NCBI GenBank assembly: GCA_905250025.1
Contig: CAJNOJ010000246.1
Location: 1 to 64,000, forward strand
Direction: 5' to 3'
Length of the DNA stretch: 64,000 nt
Origin: Adineta ricciae
Lineage: Eukaryota; Rotifera; Eurotatoria; Adinetida; Adinetidae
The notes below the pieces were generated by a model that saw only the letters and a program-made list of their open reading frames with translations, did no database searches and was not told the DNA's origin. This document shows positions 11,261 through 22,916 of this stretch, in pieces. The stretch's first letter is position 1. Each line of letters opens with the position of its first letter. A program made the position numbers and the translations under genes.

Positions 11261-13713
11261 TTATAGCTTCATAATATAAATAAGTGCATAAAATGGTGGA
11301 TGTAAATCAATTGTTGATGATGTTGCTGCATGTGTATGAGGTTGATTTTGTCCACTAGTTCTTATTTTATGTGCATGCTTACAAGTAGGATAAAGATCGT
11401 GAGTACGATGAGCCAAATATCGACCCTCACTCGTTACAACTACCCTTGTATTTCGTTCGGAGTGGTGATCATAATATTCCTCTTTGTCATCTTCAGGCCC
11501 AGTCACACCACCATGATCATGACTCGGCATTTGTGATTCATTTAATGCTGCCCCGTACACCGCAATTAGTGGTACTACACTCGATGGCCCACCAGTGGTA
11601 TGAGGCTGTGTTTGTGCACCCGAACCTAGATTAGTAAAATAACACAGATTTTATGTTTTCCTTAAGAAACGCTGTTCACCAGAACCAATAACAAATTTAT
11701 CACGCAAATCTGGAGTACCATTAGTACCGTCGCATATTTCCCAACCGAGAGGAATTGCTTTTTCTGTACCATTCCTTAATCAGAAAGAATCAAAGATAGT
11801 ACTTTTTACACTCATAAAAATCAAAGAGTTATTTTCTTACCATAGAATGATACCTCCGCTAGGTATGTTGTTTAAAGGTTCGACTGTAAAGTCCACTGGT
11901 ATATTGATCATACTAATCGTACGAATTACTGCACCATTTGTCTTGTCAGCAGTCAATTGTTTTGAGATAATAGCCACTTGAAGACGATCTGTCAGATCGA
12001 GTAATTTATAGACGTGGAATGATTTTGGAATGAATTTTTCGCCTGTCCATTGAAATTCAGTCTGTTGTTGGGAGATTAATCTTTCTACTTCGGCTAAAGA
12101 GAAAATATCACGATTTATTTCCATAAGAATATCATAAAAGGAGTTCGAAGAGGACGATGAAGAACCACCTGAGCATCCTATGGTGATTCCAAGGAATGAA
12201 GCGCTAACACCACCACTAGCCGAGTTGCTGTTGCTCGATGTTGGTAAATTTTGTTTATTGAAATCGAAATATGTATTTGTATAATTATGTCGTTTAGTTT
12301 CAGTTTCATTGTAAGTGAATACTTTACTAAGTTCTGATGTTAATCGATCAGGATTTAAATCGAACGGAAACCATATTTGATCGAATAATGCTGCATCTAG
12401 CGAAATTTGTTGTGCAACATTCATACCTATTACAGACAAAGGTATCACTGCATAATACAGTTAGGTCGATACTTCCGAAGTCTAATCGCTTTTAAACAAT
12501 CCTACATCGTCCATCTGAGGTCAATGACAGAATCTAATGAGTGGATCACCTATAGATGCCGATCTCTTTTTACATGAGAAGAAAGTGATATGGACAATAT
12601 CCTCCTGGCACAAAACTGAATTTTCGCGAGCGTGAAAGAAAAATCTCACAAACCTACAGCTCTTTCCTGCTAAACGTCGAGAAGAACGATTTTAAAAGTA
12701 ACAAATTCAGTTAGTTGTGCTCTACGAACGAACGTGCGATCCGCTAGATCAAACAAAATTTCAGCAGATCGATGTTTACCTTGTTGTAGCAATGAAATAA
12801 ATTGCTCTTCTAGATCATTGATAAGAGACGCTGTAACGGCATTTATATTTTCCATATAAATCATTTTCTTGACATTTGCTATATAGTTTTCAATAAATTT
12901 TGATGCTTGATTACGATGAATATATTGTGCGGTTATACTACCCCCATCAACTATTGTTTTGCTCAGTACACTTTTTAACTGATCACTAGTAATTGAAAAG
13001 AAATTCGTTGTCATGTGTTTAAACCCAGCAAAATAGAACGCAATTTCAATTTCATAGTCACCATTAGCAACCTTTTTTGCGATAAGCTCAGCAGTTTCTT
13101 TTGATGAACATTGAAATCGAAATGTCATTGTAAGACTGTTTGGATGCACTACACGATAGGGATGTACACCGGCTACTGGTGATGCTCTACCACTTACAAT
13201 AAAAGCTGTTAGAGAGTCAATCATCAATGGAGCCACAGTCCAAGATTTTGAATACTGTGATACATTTGGATCATATTTATCAACAATTGCTTTGCGCGCT
13301 AATTCTTGAATCTCTGGGTTGCCTAGCATTAGTGTTAACCGTATTTCAGTGTTAGAAGACCATATCCACCTATCGCCCAAACCATTCTGAGAACGTGCCA
13401 TAACTGGTACATAATAAAAGATCCATTTTTGTGGTGTTAACTTATTTTCATTTTCATTTGAAATTGCACCATAAATATAGACTTGTGAACCTTTATAGTC
13501 AACTATTGTTAATATCTGTGTAATAGCAACGGTTGTAGCAAGACTTGGATCATTACTCGTATAGTTACTTGTGTCATTGATACTGATCACAGGTTCACCA
13601 TTAATCAAGACGTTCAAGTTTAATAGAAGAAAAAAACAACGTAGAAAAGCATAGTCATGTTCTATAGAAGAAAATACCGTTAATAGATATTTGCACTCCA
13701 TATATATATACAT
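11261..13713 (-). CDS. Secreted protein with C-terminal phage tail-collar-like domain
   Basis: Exons on the minus strand: about 13713-12690, 12447-11841, 11774-11680, 11625-11261. The last three junctions are clean GT-AG and in frame; the donor of the first exon is unclear. The first exon begins with a hydrophobic stretch (LRCFFLLLNLNVLI), probably a signal peptide. The middle contains a Ser/Gly-rich linker. The end carries hallmarks of the tail-collar fold of phage and bacterial fibre proteins: PLGWEICDGTNGTPDLRDKF, then HDHGG, NQPHTHAA and the terminal PPFYALIYIMKL. The first about 330 aa are not recognised. It may be an extracellular adhesion or carbohydrate-binding protein, with the collar domain perhaps acquired from bacteria or phage; that is inference. 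Confidence 0.7.
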
Positions 13714-13772
13714 TAATTACGTGCATTGTCAGAGGTAAAGGCGATTTTTATCTCGTAGTTATTCCTTATCTT

Positions 13773-13799
13773 GAGGGTGTGGGTGAGGGTGTGGATGAG
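13773..13799 (+). repeat. G-rich telomere-like tract
   Basis: GAGGGTGTGGGTGAGGGTG-type units on the + strand, opposite in orientation to the tract at 13907-13943. Confidence 0.55.
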
Positions 13800-13855
13800 A
13801 GTTGAAAGAAGAGGCATCTACACCTTCACACCCACACCTTATTACTTCCTTAAAT

Positions 13856-13898
13856 CCATCTGATGAACTTCTTAGCAGAAGTCAAATCTAGATAATGG
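13856..13898 (+). ncRNA. Hammerhead ribozyme relic (GAAA to CAAA)
   Basis: CTGATGA is at 13860-13866. Stem I pairs CCAT (13856-13859) with ATGG (13895-13898). Stem II pairs ACTTCT (13867-13872) with AGAAGT (13877-13882). The palindrome TCTAGA sits where stem III belongs, followed by TA as cleavage site. The second core element reads CAAA in place of GAAA, losing the conserved G12, so cleavage is unlikely. A C-rich telomere-like tract starts 9 bases later, the same order as the relics near the left end. Confidence 0.5.
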
Positions 13899-13906
13899 CA
13901 GTTTGT

Positions 13907-13943
13907 CTCACCCATCCTCACCCTCACCCACACTCTCACCCTC
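13907..13943 (+). repeat. C-rich telomere-like tract
   Basis: Repeated CACCCTCACCC units directly after the hammerhead relic. A shorter C-rich stretch lies at 13819-13840 before it. Confidence 0.55.
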
Positions 13944-15082
13944 GAGGATACGCATCCGTTATATTTACATACATATGCAAGACGGTGAAAAAATTTCAGT
14001 GCTCTGCTTTGCGAAAATTGACACTCTTAAGGCGTCTTTTTTGGTAATAAAAGTTGTGTATTATTGATGCTGGTAGTGAGTAAATTATCGAAGATTTTGA
14101 AATATGATGATGGACACTTTTTTGGTCTCGAAATCATCTAACTTTCTTCATGCAAAAAACATGCAGAGAAAGAAGCAAAACAACTACTATTTTTTCGGCA
14201 TTATGAGGGCAGTTTGTTTTTTTCGTTTGATAATGATGCATTTTACTTTCAAAATGATCAAGTGTAAGTAGATAAATTAGATTTTATTAACGTTTTTCTA
14301 GAAAACAACATTTTCTGCATTAAGAGTATTAGATATTAGTGGACAAAATTCTCATTTCACGCCAGATATATCTACTCCATCAAAGATACTCAAAGAAAAC
14401 AGTAGCTGAGAATAAATTGCTGGTTTTACCTTCTGAATCAATCAAGGATGTAGAACTGCTAGTCAAAATTTTCACTTTGAATGTCGTATTTAAATAGTTG
14501 AATTCTAGTCACTCCGATAAACTTTGATAGCTGTAATCTGGTCCACACAAATAACGTTCGTCTAGAGATACAAGCAATTTCGAGATAAATTTGGATTCGG
14601 ATAGATTTTTGTATATTTGAGCTTTTTCAGTGACATGAATTCATTTTCAATAACTATACTCTCACTTGGAACTTGAAAAGGTAATACTAACGTATGAATT
14701 ACTAGAGGATCTGGCAGATCAAAAGTTCGAAGATGAAACTGTACGAAGAATTGACTCATTCACCTTTGATTTAACGATAAATAAATAAACTCATTTTAGT
14801 TTTGTTTGTATAGACCGTTTTAATGTCGCCACATTCTCCCGAGGTCGAATGGATCAGACTACTATTGATTTTGGATTCGCTGTGCAAAGATATAACAAAA
14901 AAACCTGATGACTAAGAGCTATTGCATTTTAATTTCAGTGATTATAATTGCAAACAGTTTTATTTCTAGATTGATTTCTAACTGAAATATTTATCTTTTC
15001 TATTCGATCTTAGCAAAAATGCATCTCGCGTACAGGTAAAAGTTTCTAAGCATTCTATATATTATTGACAATAGAAACAATT
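13944..15082. other. No recognisable gene
   Basis: AT-rich; no frame with domain-like content was recognised. Confidence 0.4.
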
Positions 15083-16895
15083 ATGAAAATAATGTTTTCT
15101 TTGTTTTATAGTTACACATGGCTATTTTGCTTGACCTTTTATGGTTGGTACTGCATAAACTTGACTGGAAGCAGAATAATAATTGAAATAGATTCATCGA
15201 GTTCAGAAACAGATTCACGACCACCGAATAGAAGTAAACTTAACTCTTTCATCATTCTATTCATTCTTCAAAGAGAATTTACTCTATAACTAAACTATTC
15301 TATTCATTTTTCTTTTAGTGTACTGTAAGGATCAGAAGGAAAATGGAGATGAAACCGACATCGATTGTGGCGGCAGTCGATGTCCCAAATGTAACAACAT
15401 GATGGCTTGCAAAATCGATGACGACTGTATCAGCGGTGTTTGCAGAGGAAAAAAATGCACTGGAAAGTATTTTACCTCAGTAAAATTTAAATAAATATAA
15501 AATTTTGTCATTTCAGCTGAAGAATCGTGTGTAGACTACATGAAGAATCAAGACGAGACTGATGTTGACTGTGGTGGTACCAAGTGTCCAAAGTGTCGCG
15601 ATACAAAGAATTGCACAGCTTGTTATGACTGCATCAGTGGCATCTGCAGAAATAACATGTGCATTCGTGAGTATTCAATCAATTTGATACTCATACATTA
15701 CAAGTTTTTCCTTTAGCGAATGATCATTGTTTGAACAAAATTACAGATAATGATGAGACTGATATAGATTGCGGTGGTCTTCAGTGTCCAAAATGTGGCG
15801 ACATGAAGAATTGTAACGTTTCAGCAGACTGTATCAACGGTTCTTGTATTAATCATAAATGCATTCGTGAGTATCAATTCTACTTAATCTAAAAGCATAA
15901 AAACCCCTATAAGTTCAGCTGCCGAGTCATGCACTGATAATGTGAAAAATCAAGATGAAACGGACGTCGATTGTGGTGGTACTATCTGCACAAAGTGTGG
16001 TAGTTCAAAGAGTTGTACTCAAGCATCTGATTGTAGCAGTGGCTATTGTGATAGCAATCATGTTTGTTCAAGTGAGTATAGGATCATTAAAAGTCACAAA
16101 TATCGATGATTAGACATGAAGAAAAACGTATTTTTTTAGTACAAAATGGGTTTAACCGTACGTAAATAGATGAAATGATAATAGCACAAAGACTATAGAT
16201 ATGCGCTCTAGTGAATTGCAGTGTTTGTGAAAGGTTTTTGATTACATACTTGACCTTGTTATACAGCCTAGGATACATTCTATCACTGATTTTTCGATGA
16301 ATGAACGTTGAACATTTGGTCGCTTGCTTCGTTGCAAGTGAATTAAAGTCGCATAGGACACTGATTCAAATGCAATTTTTCATATATTTGAAACATTAAT
16401 GTTTGTTGTAATTGTTGTAGATCCGACCGTAGCAACAACTCCAGCAAATCCAGTAATAAAGTTTATTTGAAAGATAGCTGAGTTATTAATACTTTCTTTT
16501 GGTAGACGACACCAAGTCCTGCTGTTAGTGTTACTACATCAGTCTCTACAAGTAATTATTATGGCACTGAAAGTATATCATTACGTCCCTCTACTATATT
16601 ATCGAATGTGATTATTGTTGTTACTGTACAAAAGACTGTGGGTGCTAAATGGACCGGAATGTTTAATAATTTTCCCGGTGGAAGTATGACTGAATCTCAT
16701 GATGATAATGGTGCACAAGTAACCTATACTTGGCGCAGTACCGGTGGATTATCGATTGGATCTGTTGGTGGCTCATACACAGCCACAGCTCAATTCGATT
16801 TAATTGGAACAGCACAACCAACAACTGGTGATACTTATAATGTAACAATCACAACCGATAACGGCCAGACAAGTACACAATTGGGCCATTTTTGA
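15083..16895 (+). CDS. Membrane-anchored protein with four DETDVDCGG cysteine-rich modules
   Basis: Exon 15083-15233 encodes a hydrophobic anchor (TWLFCLTFYGWYCINL). Four exons near 15319-15470, 15518-15666, 15719-15867 and 15919-16074 each encode one about 48-residue module with eight cysteines, pattern C..N.DETD.DCGG..CPKC....C....DCISG.C....C. Exon 16421-16455 is a Pro/Thr linker and exon 16506-16895 a Gly/Thr-rich beta-type domain ending at TGA. Most introns between modules are phase 1, which permits exon gain and loss. The donor after the first module is not clear. Similar DETDVDCGG repeats occur in secreted proteins of myxobacteria and various eukaryotes. The function is unknown; an extracellular role is inferred from the anchor and disulfide-type cysteines. 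Confidence 0.7.
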
Positions 16896-19800
16896 TCTTC
16901 ATTTCTCATTAAAATTTAGTGACTCACCACTCGTTTGTCTTATATTTTTTCTACTAACTGAATTATATACACTTTTTACTTCTTATAACCATTTCATCTG
17001 ACGATTGTTCGTTTCATTTAACTTTTTTTATTCTAGCATGTTTGTGAGAATTTATTGACATTTTTATATACTGATTTCCTTTTCCGTTACACGCATACAA
17101 AACATTTTAATCATTGAAATAGATGTGTGTGTTTTCTATTATGAATTATTTTTCTCTGCAAAGATCTTCAGTTTTGTAACGAATCGAATTCAAAGCATTA
17201 TTAATTGAAATGTCAAAGTATTTTCTAGAATTAAACACACAAAAGCAAAAATACGACTAAAGGGTACGTAAATAAATAAAAAGCAATTGGATGGTTTATA
17301 GTTTGCAACAAATAACAGCGATATTGCCAAGATCAATAGCATATGAATCTCTAGGATATTTTCTATTTTTGAGGCATGCATCATCTAATTACTTTTTTGG
17401 CTCCTTGCATTGTCACTCTCACTCAGCCGACATCGCTTTCAAAAGCGGTGTGTAATCTGGCAATGAGAGGTAGAGAAATCGTGTTCTGCTACAAAACTTC
17501 AAAACGCATTCTTTTATCATACGTTCCCCTGAACTCTTTTCAAAAACGATGTTAACATTTAATTTGAAAATACGATGGCGATTGCATGAGTATGTTAATA
17601 AGGAAGAAAAAGGAAAGGCAAAAAGCTGTCTTACCATCGACTCAATTTCCTCGATCATAGATTTGTTTGCAAATAGAGTGACGCAGTTTAACGATTGTAT
17701 TATTGGCCGAGCCTAAAAAATTTATATTACGGCAAGGTAACGACATGCTTTGACCATGTTTTCTTTAAGGATTTGATCTAAAAAATCGATACATACTGCA
17801 AAAAGTAAATGCAGAATAACAAACCCATAATTTCGTTTATGCATGTTTTTATAGACTTTTACACTGAAAAAAAGATCCGCTTTCATGATGAGGGTATTGT
17901 ATTATTCGTTTTTAGGTTTATTATTCTACTTTTTCGTCAAAAGGGTATATCAGCATGTTTTTTCTGAGGGAGATTTTATTACCCCTCTGAAAAAAGCTCA
18001 TTACTCTACGCCTGAGGGTAGATTCTTTTATCTGATTTTCCAAAGGGTTTCTTATTCTACGGTTCGCTATTGATTCATCCGCTTCTTAATCTAAAGATTT
18101 AGCACTGTCCTTGAGAAATTATGTTCGATACCTTTCCGTTAGCAAGGGTATTTCATTCATCGCCCAAGAGTTTAGTCAACTTCTTCCTTTGCAAAGGAAG
18201 GTTTATTCTTACACTCTTTCGTTCAAAAGGTTTATTATTATGTGTGAAAGGGTTTATTCTTATACGCTTCTATTAGAAAGCTTTATTCATGTACACACAA
18301 GATTTGACTCTTTTATCTCTCGATTTCTGGGAATTTATTGTTTGACGCATATGTATTGATTCTCCTACAGTTTTGTAAGAATAGTTTGTCATAAGATAAT
18401 TGAGTTGATGAAGTGTGAACAGATCCTGGGAAGAAGTCGTTTAGTGGCGTAGATTATTTTTAATAATGATTCCATTATATCTCAGTTTGAGGATTACTCT
18501 GTTTATGTATCATTAGGGATGCACGTTTTTTTCAATATTATATGCTAGACCGATGTATTTACTTTTATCATGTATCTTGTTGTGCGTGTTAGATATTCAC
18601 ATATGAGATACAATAGCTAGAGATGATGATGGACTTTCTACCAGATGAATCTTTTTCTAATGTTTTTCTATAAATGAAGTAAAGAATGTATGCGTTATGT
18701 GGAAGGAACGAATTGCATAGTCTACGGAATGCGCAATATATTCTTTCATGATTGTTATTCCTTTTTATTTATCTCTCGGTCAATAAATGCTGATGATATG
18801 AAAAAATAAAGGCGAATCTATATTAATTCAGTTAATCAATAAAATCTAATGACTATACTCATATCAAACTGTTGCATTGAACACGAAAGCTTAGTATCAT
18901 TATTTATTTCTCTGTTTTTCAACAGATCGAAATGTCTTTAGCCTTGCTAAAGTGGCTATACACATAACAGTTCATCATAAAACGATACCAATTTTTGAAT
19001 TACTTGTGATTTACATAACGTATATAGTGTTCTATAACGAATACAATCTGCATATAAATCTCTTATTTCTCGGCAACATCCAAATAAATTTCATGAGATA
19101 GAAACACTTAAACAATTTAAATACAATTTATATTGGTACTCAACAGTAAAAGAAAATAGATTTGAATATTGGAAACGTTTTACAAATAATGATGATATGA
19201 TACATCGAATTCTACTGACAATTAACATTATCAGATGATGATCAGGAAGCGATGTTTTAAAAATTTTCGTTATCATTCAGTTTAGTAGATGGTGCAGAAA
19301 CCTTGGAATCGATGATGGATATCAAGAGTGTTTGTTTCCTTCATCTTACAATTACGTGAATTTTTTTTGTAGCTATTTAGTAATATCACAGCAATGGCCC
19401 AATTCTTCAGACGATATACTATGTTAAGCGAACACTCGCCAATGTGATAGCCTATGATCCAATTGAGAAGTACAATATCGAGTAAGTCATGCCGCGAAAC
19501 TATTCATATAAGAGCATATTGAAAAAATAGATGTTCATGATACCTCTAATTTTTTTCAATTTATCAGGAATCAATTGTTTTCATCACGATTGGACAGTTT
19601 CGAATCAAGAGTGTACAACAGTTCTGTCTATCGGTGATGATGATAGTTCCCCAGTGGCAATCTAGACAATTATGTTTCTTATTTCATTCAATGGGTATTG
19701 AAAAACACATTATTTTATTGATAATTCAAGTTGGTCTAATAAGCAAGAGACACGCTTTCCTTAAAGAAAATGTTATTTCTTTCTCAAAGCATATTTTACT

Positions 19801-20361
19801 TTGAATTTCTACATTCTTTTTCACACCGAATTGAAGTTTTTAATAGAATAAACCATATATTACTAAGCATTTTTAACTGGAGAACATTTTTCAGATTATG
19901 ATCAAGTTCCATTCTCGATCTAACCATTGAATCTTTTCTTTAAAATTAGCTGTGCAACACAAGCAATTCGATTTCATTAGCAGTGCGATTGTCATATTTT
20001 TAAAGGTACTTTTGACGATTAACAATATCGTAAGGACACTCAACATCTATAGATGATTTTACTTTTGTTTATTGTAGAATGTAACCGAAATGTAAAATAA
20101 CCACTTTTCATTTCAAGTGAGAACACTCATCACGTTTTCTTGTTTCTTATTCTCATCATTTTATGCAATTCAGTGGACATCGACCACGCACTAACATAAT
20201 AAGTAAATATTTTTTTGTCTTTCTTTTCTCAACCAACAGCTCAATTCGAAAGGCATGGATCTGCAAGAGCATGATAAGTGTTATATTACTATTTGCTTTA
20301 TCTTCTTGTTCTTTTATAGTTGATTTTCCAATTCGAACAATATCATGCATCAAACTGCCTT
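16896..20361. other. Long gene-poor stretch
   Basis: No supported gene was seen in about 3.5 kb. It contains the word repeats at 17889-18345 and scattered coding-like fragments too short to identify. Confidence 0.4.
17889..18345 (+). repeat. Imperfect repeats of an AAAGGGTTTATTCTTA-like word
   Basis: Variants of AGGGTTTATTCTTATACG recur about eight times at 25-60 base spacing, for example AAGGTTTATTCTTACAC near 18208 and GGGTTTATTCTTATACG near 18250. The word is not palindromic and no terminal inverted repeat was found around the block. Confidence 0.45.
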
Positions 20362-21173
20362 CCCATGTCGCCTCTTTTTCTAGGACTGCGTCGCATTTGC
20401 GCGCAGTGGCCATTTTGCGGCGCAACTGCGCGTAACTGCGCCGCAGTGGTCGCAATCAGAGTCACATTAAAAAAACTGCGCTTACTGCGACGCATTTGCG
20501 ATCGCATCTGCGCCACAGCTATCGCAGTCAGTCACATAAATGATACTACGCTTACTGTGTCGCAGTTGTGCGCATCTGCGACGCAGTTACCGCATTTGTC
20601 TAACTCATCTATTGGAGAATTTTGAATAACAACCGTTAGTGCTAGCAGTCGAGTATAAAAGGAGATGCAAAAATCATTCAAGCTTATTTTTCAGTTNNNN
20701 NNNNNNNNNNNNNNNNNNNNNNNNNNNNNNNNNNNNNNNNNNNNNNNNNNNNNNNNNNNNNNNNNNNGGTGGGTGCTGCGAATCAGCCATGGGCCAGTGA
20801 AAAATGGACTATCGTTCTTGGAAAGTGAAGAATAATTGTAGGTGGGTGTAATTATCGCTAAAAGCAGGACCTTTCTGCCGATCAGGCCCTTCTGGTGATA
20901 TTATTTCGCTTGTTACAGATGCTTTTGTTGTGAAAATAGTGTGCTTCTGGTCATTTAATAAATAAGAGAAGATAGATTATAATGCAGAATAGTTTAGGTG
21001 GTTTGATCACCACTTATGATTGTAATAGTTGGTGCAAAGAGTCGAAATAGAGATGAGAGGTGATGCGATCATTGCGTCGCAGTTGCGCCACAATTTTTCG
21101 CAATTACGGGTCACAGTGCGATCGCAGTTGCGGCGCAACTGCGTCGCAATCTGACCGCAATAGCAAACATGGG
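20362..21173. mobile_element. Non-autonomous relative of the 3,008-9,845 transposon, TGCG/CGCA words
   Basis: CCCATGTCGCC starts at 20362 and the reverse complement of CCCATGTTTGC ends at 21173, sharing CCCATGT with the large element. Both ends are packed with quasi-palindromic words such as TGCGTCGCA and TTGCGCCGCA (20390-20600 and 21065-21160), the subterminal-array layout of the large element with a different word. No transposase is visible. A 71-base gap (20697-20767) lies inside. Left flank TT and right flank TA do not give an exact duplication. Confidence 0.55.
20697..20767. other. Assembly gap (71 N)
   Basis: A run of N inside the TGCG/CGCA element. Its internal repeats probably hindered assembly. 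Confidence 0.95.
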
Positions 21174-21394
21174 TAAAGATTCCATTTAGATTATGACCTG
21201 AATAATCATTTGGATCTTGAGGATTTAATGGCTAATATTCAACTGGAGAATGTTCAAGAACTAATTGATCATAACTCGAAAGAAAATTACTAATTACAAC
21301 ACACATATTTATTACGAAAAGTTTTGAAAACATTTTTCAAAATCTAAAATACTCAAAGATTATTTGTTTTTTTTTATAAAATAAAAAAAACAAT

Positions 21395-22657
21395 TTATAA
21401 ACGTGCATCAACACAATCTTTAGGTAAAATTCCTTTAATGTCATAAATGATTTTTTTTGAAGATTTAACTGAAGAAAAGTCTAGGCTTTTAAATTGTTGA
21501 TGAGCAACTCCAATAACAATGCCATGATAGTCATCAAAAATGATATTTCTATCAAAATCTTTTATCTCAATGCCAAATTCATCGAAAACACGTTTTTTCG
21601 ATGCCCATGGATCGACAATATCGACATGACAACCAAATTCTTCTAAATCTTGAACAATATCAATTATTTTTGAATTACGAATATCGGGACAATTTTCTTT
21701 AAAAGTTATTCCTAAAATTAAAATATTTGAATTCATAACAGATATTCCTTTTTTAATCATTGTTTTAATAATTTCCGATGAAATATAATGTGACATTGTT
21801 TCATTGATTCTTCTACTTGCAAGAATAATTTCCGGAATGTAGTTTAATGATAAAGACATATTAATTAAATAATATGGATCAACAGCTATGGAATGCCCGC
21901 CAACAAGACCTGGTTCAAATGGTAAACTATCCCATTTTGTTCGTGTTGCTTCTAAAACTTCATGTGTATCAATTCCAGCTAAATGAAATATACGTGAAAG
22001 TTCATTTACAAATGCAATATTTATATCACGTTGAGAATTTTCAAATAATTTCGCAGCTTCAGCTATCTTTATCGAAGAAACCATAAATGTTCCTGCTTCG
22101 ATTATTTCTTTATAAAGTGCATCGATTTCTTGAGCGATTGCAGGTGTTGAGCCTGATGTTATCTTTCGTATTGTTTTTATTGTATGAAGTTTATCACCGG
22201 GATTGATACGTTCAGGTGAATAACCACAAAAGAAGTCAATATTATATTTCAGATGACTTACTTCTTCAAGAATTTTAACACAAATATCTTCTGTTACACC
22301 TGGATAAACAGTTGATTCATAAATAACAATATCATTTGTTTTTAGGACTTTTCCAATTGTTTCAGATGCATTTTTTAATGGAAATAAATCAGGACGATTA
22401 TTTTCATCAACGGGTGTTGGAACAGCAACAATAAAAATTTGACATTCATACAAGTCCTCCATGTTTGTTGTAAATTTTAAATATTTCGATGATTTCAAGT
22501 TTTCATCGGACGATTCAAGATTTGGATCATGACCAGTTTTTAATTTTTCAATACGTTCTTCATTCATATCATACGCTACTGTTGGACGAGATTTTCCAAA
22601 TTCAACAGCTAATGAAAGACCAACATAGCCAACTCCAACTATTCCGATAGATTTCAT
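21395..22657 (-). CDS. UDP-N-acetylhexosamine 6-dehydrogenase-like protein (TviB/WbpA type), catalytic Cys replaced by Ser
   Basis: A single 420-aa reading frame without introns, usual length for the bacterial family that oxidises UDP-GlcNAc/GalNAc at C6 to the uronic acid for surface polysaccharides. The N-terminus has the NAD-binding GIVGVGYVGLSLA. YESTVYPGVTED, the family lysine region AEAAKLFENSQRDINIAFVNE (the K lies within KLFEN) and PFEPGLVGGH follow. Where the family has GGHCIGVDPYY this protein has GGHSIAVDPYY (codon TCC), so the nucleophilic cysteine needed for the second oxidation step is absent. The C-terminal domain (ILGITFKENCPDIRNS) is intact. The bacterial character and lack of introns suggest horizontal transfer. 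It may be inactive, stop at an intermediate, or have a changed function. Confidence 0.9.
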   Translation of the reverse strand: MKSIGIVGVGYVGLSLAVEFGKSRPTVAYDMNEERIEKLKTGHDPNLESSDENLKSSKYLKFTTNMEDLYECQIFIVAVPTPVDENNRPDLFPLKNASETIGKVLKTNDIVIYESTVYPGVTEDICVKILEEVSHLKYNIDFFCGYSPERINPGDKLHTIKTIRKITSGSTPAIAQEIDALYKEIIEAGTFMVSSIKIAEAAKLFENSQRDINIAFVNELSRIFHLAGIDTHEVLEATRTKWDSLPFEPGLVGGHSIAVDPYYLINMSLSLNYIPEIILASRRINETMSHYISSEIIKTMIKKGISVMNSNILILGITFKENCPDIRNSKIIDIVQDLEEFGCHVDIVDPWASKKRVFDEFGIEIKDFDRNIIFDDYHGIVIGVAHQQFKSLDFSSVKSSKKIIYDIKGILPKDCVDARL

Positions 22658-22916
22658 CTGAAATAATGAATTATCTAAGAGTCAATTTATTCGAAATACA
22701 ATTATAATCATATGGTAAATTTGTACGCCTCCTTATTCATATGGATGCAAAAATATGATTTGCTATTACCTTTCGTATTTTGTTATGTTTAATCGACATG
22801 AAAAGAAAAAAGGGCAATTCAAAAAGTATCTTTTTCTCAACATGAGAAAAGGAAGAGATTCATCCTAAAATAAAAAGTAGGAAATAGATGATAATTATTG
22901 AAAATAAAATTCTTAC

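Noticed and set aside
20156-20625. Overlapping frames on both strands
   Set aside because: They run through the TGCG/CGCA word array of a mobile element; coding appearance comes from the repeats.
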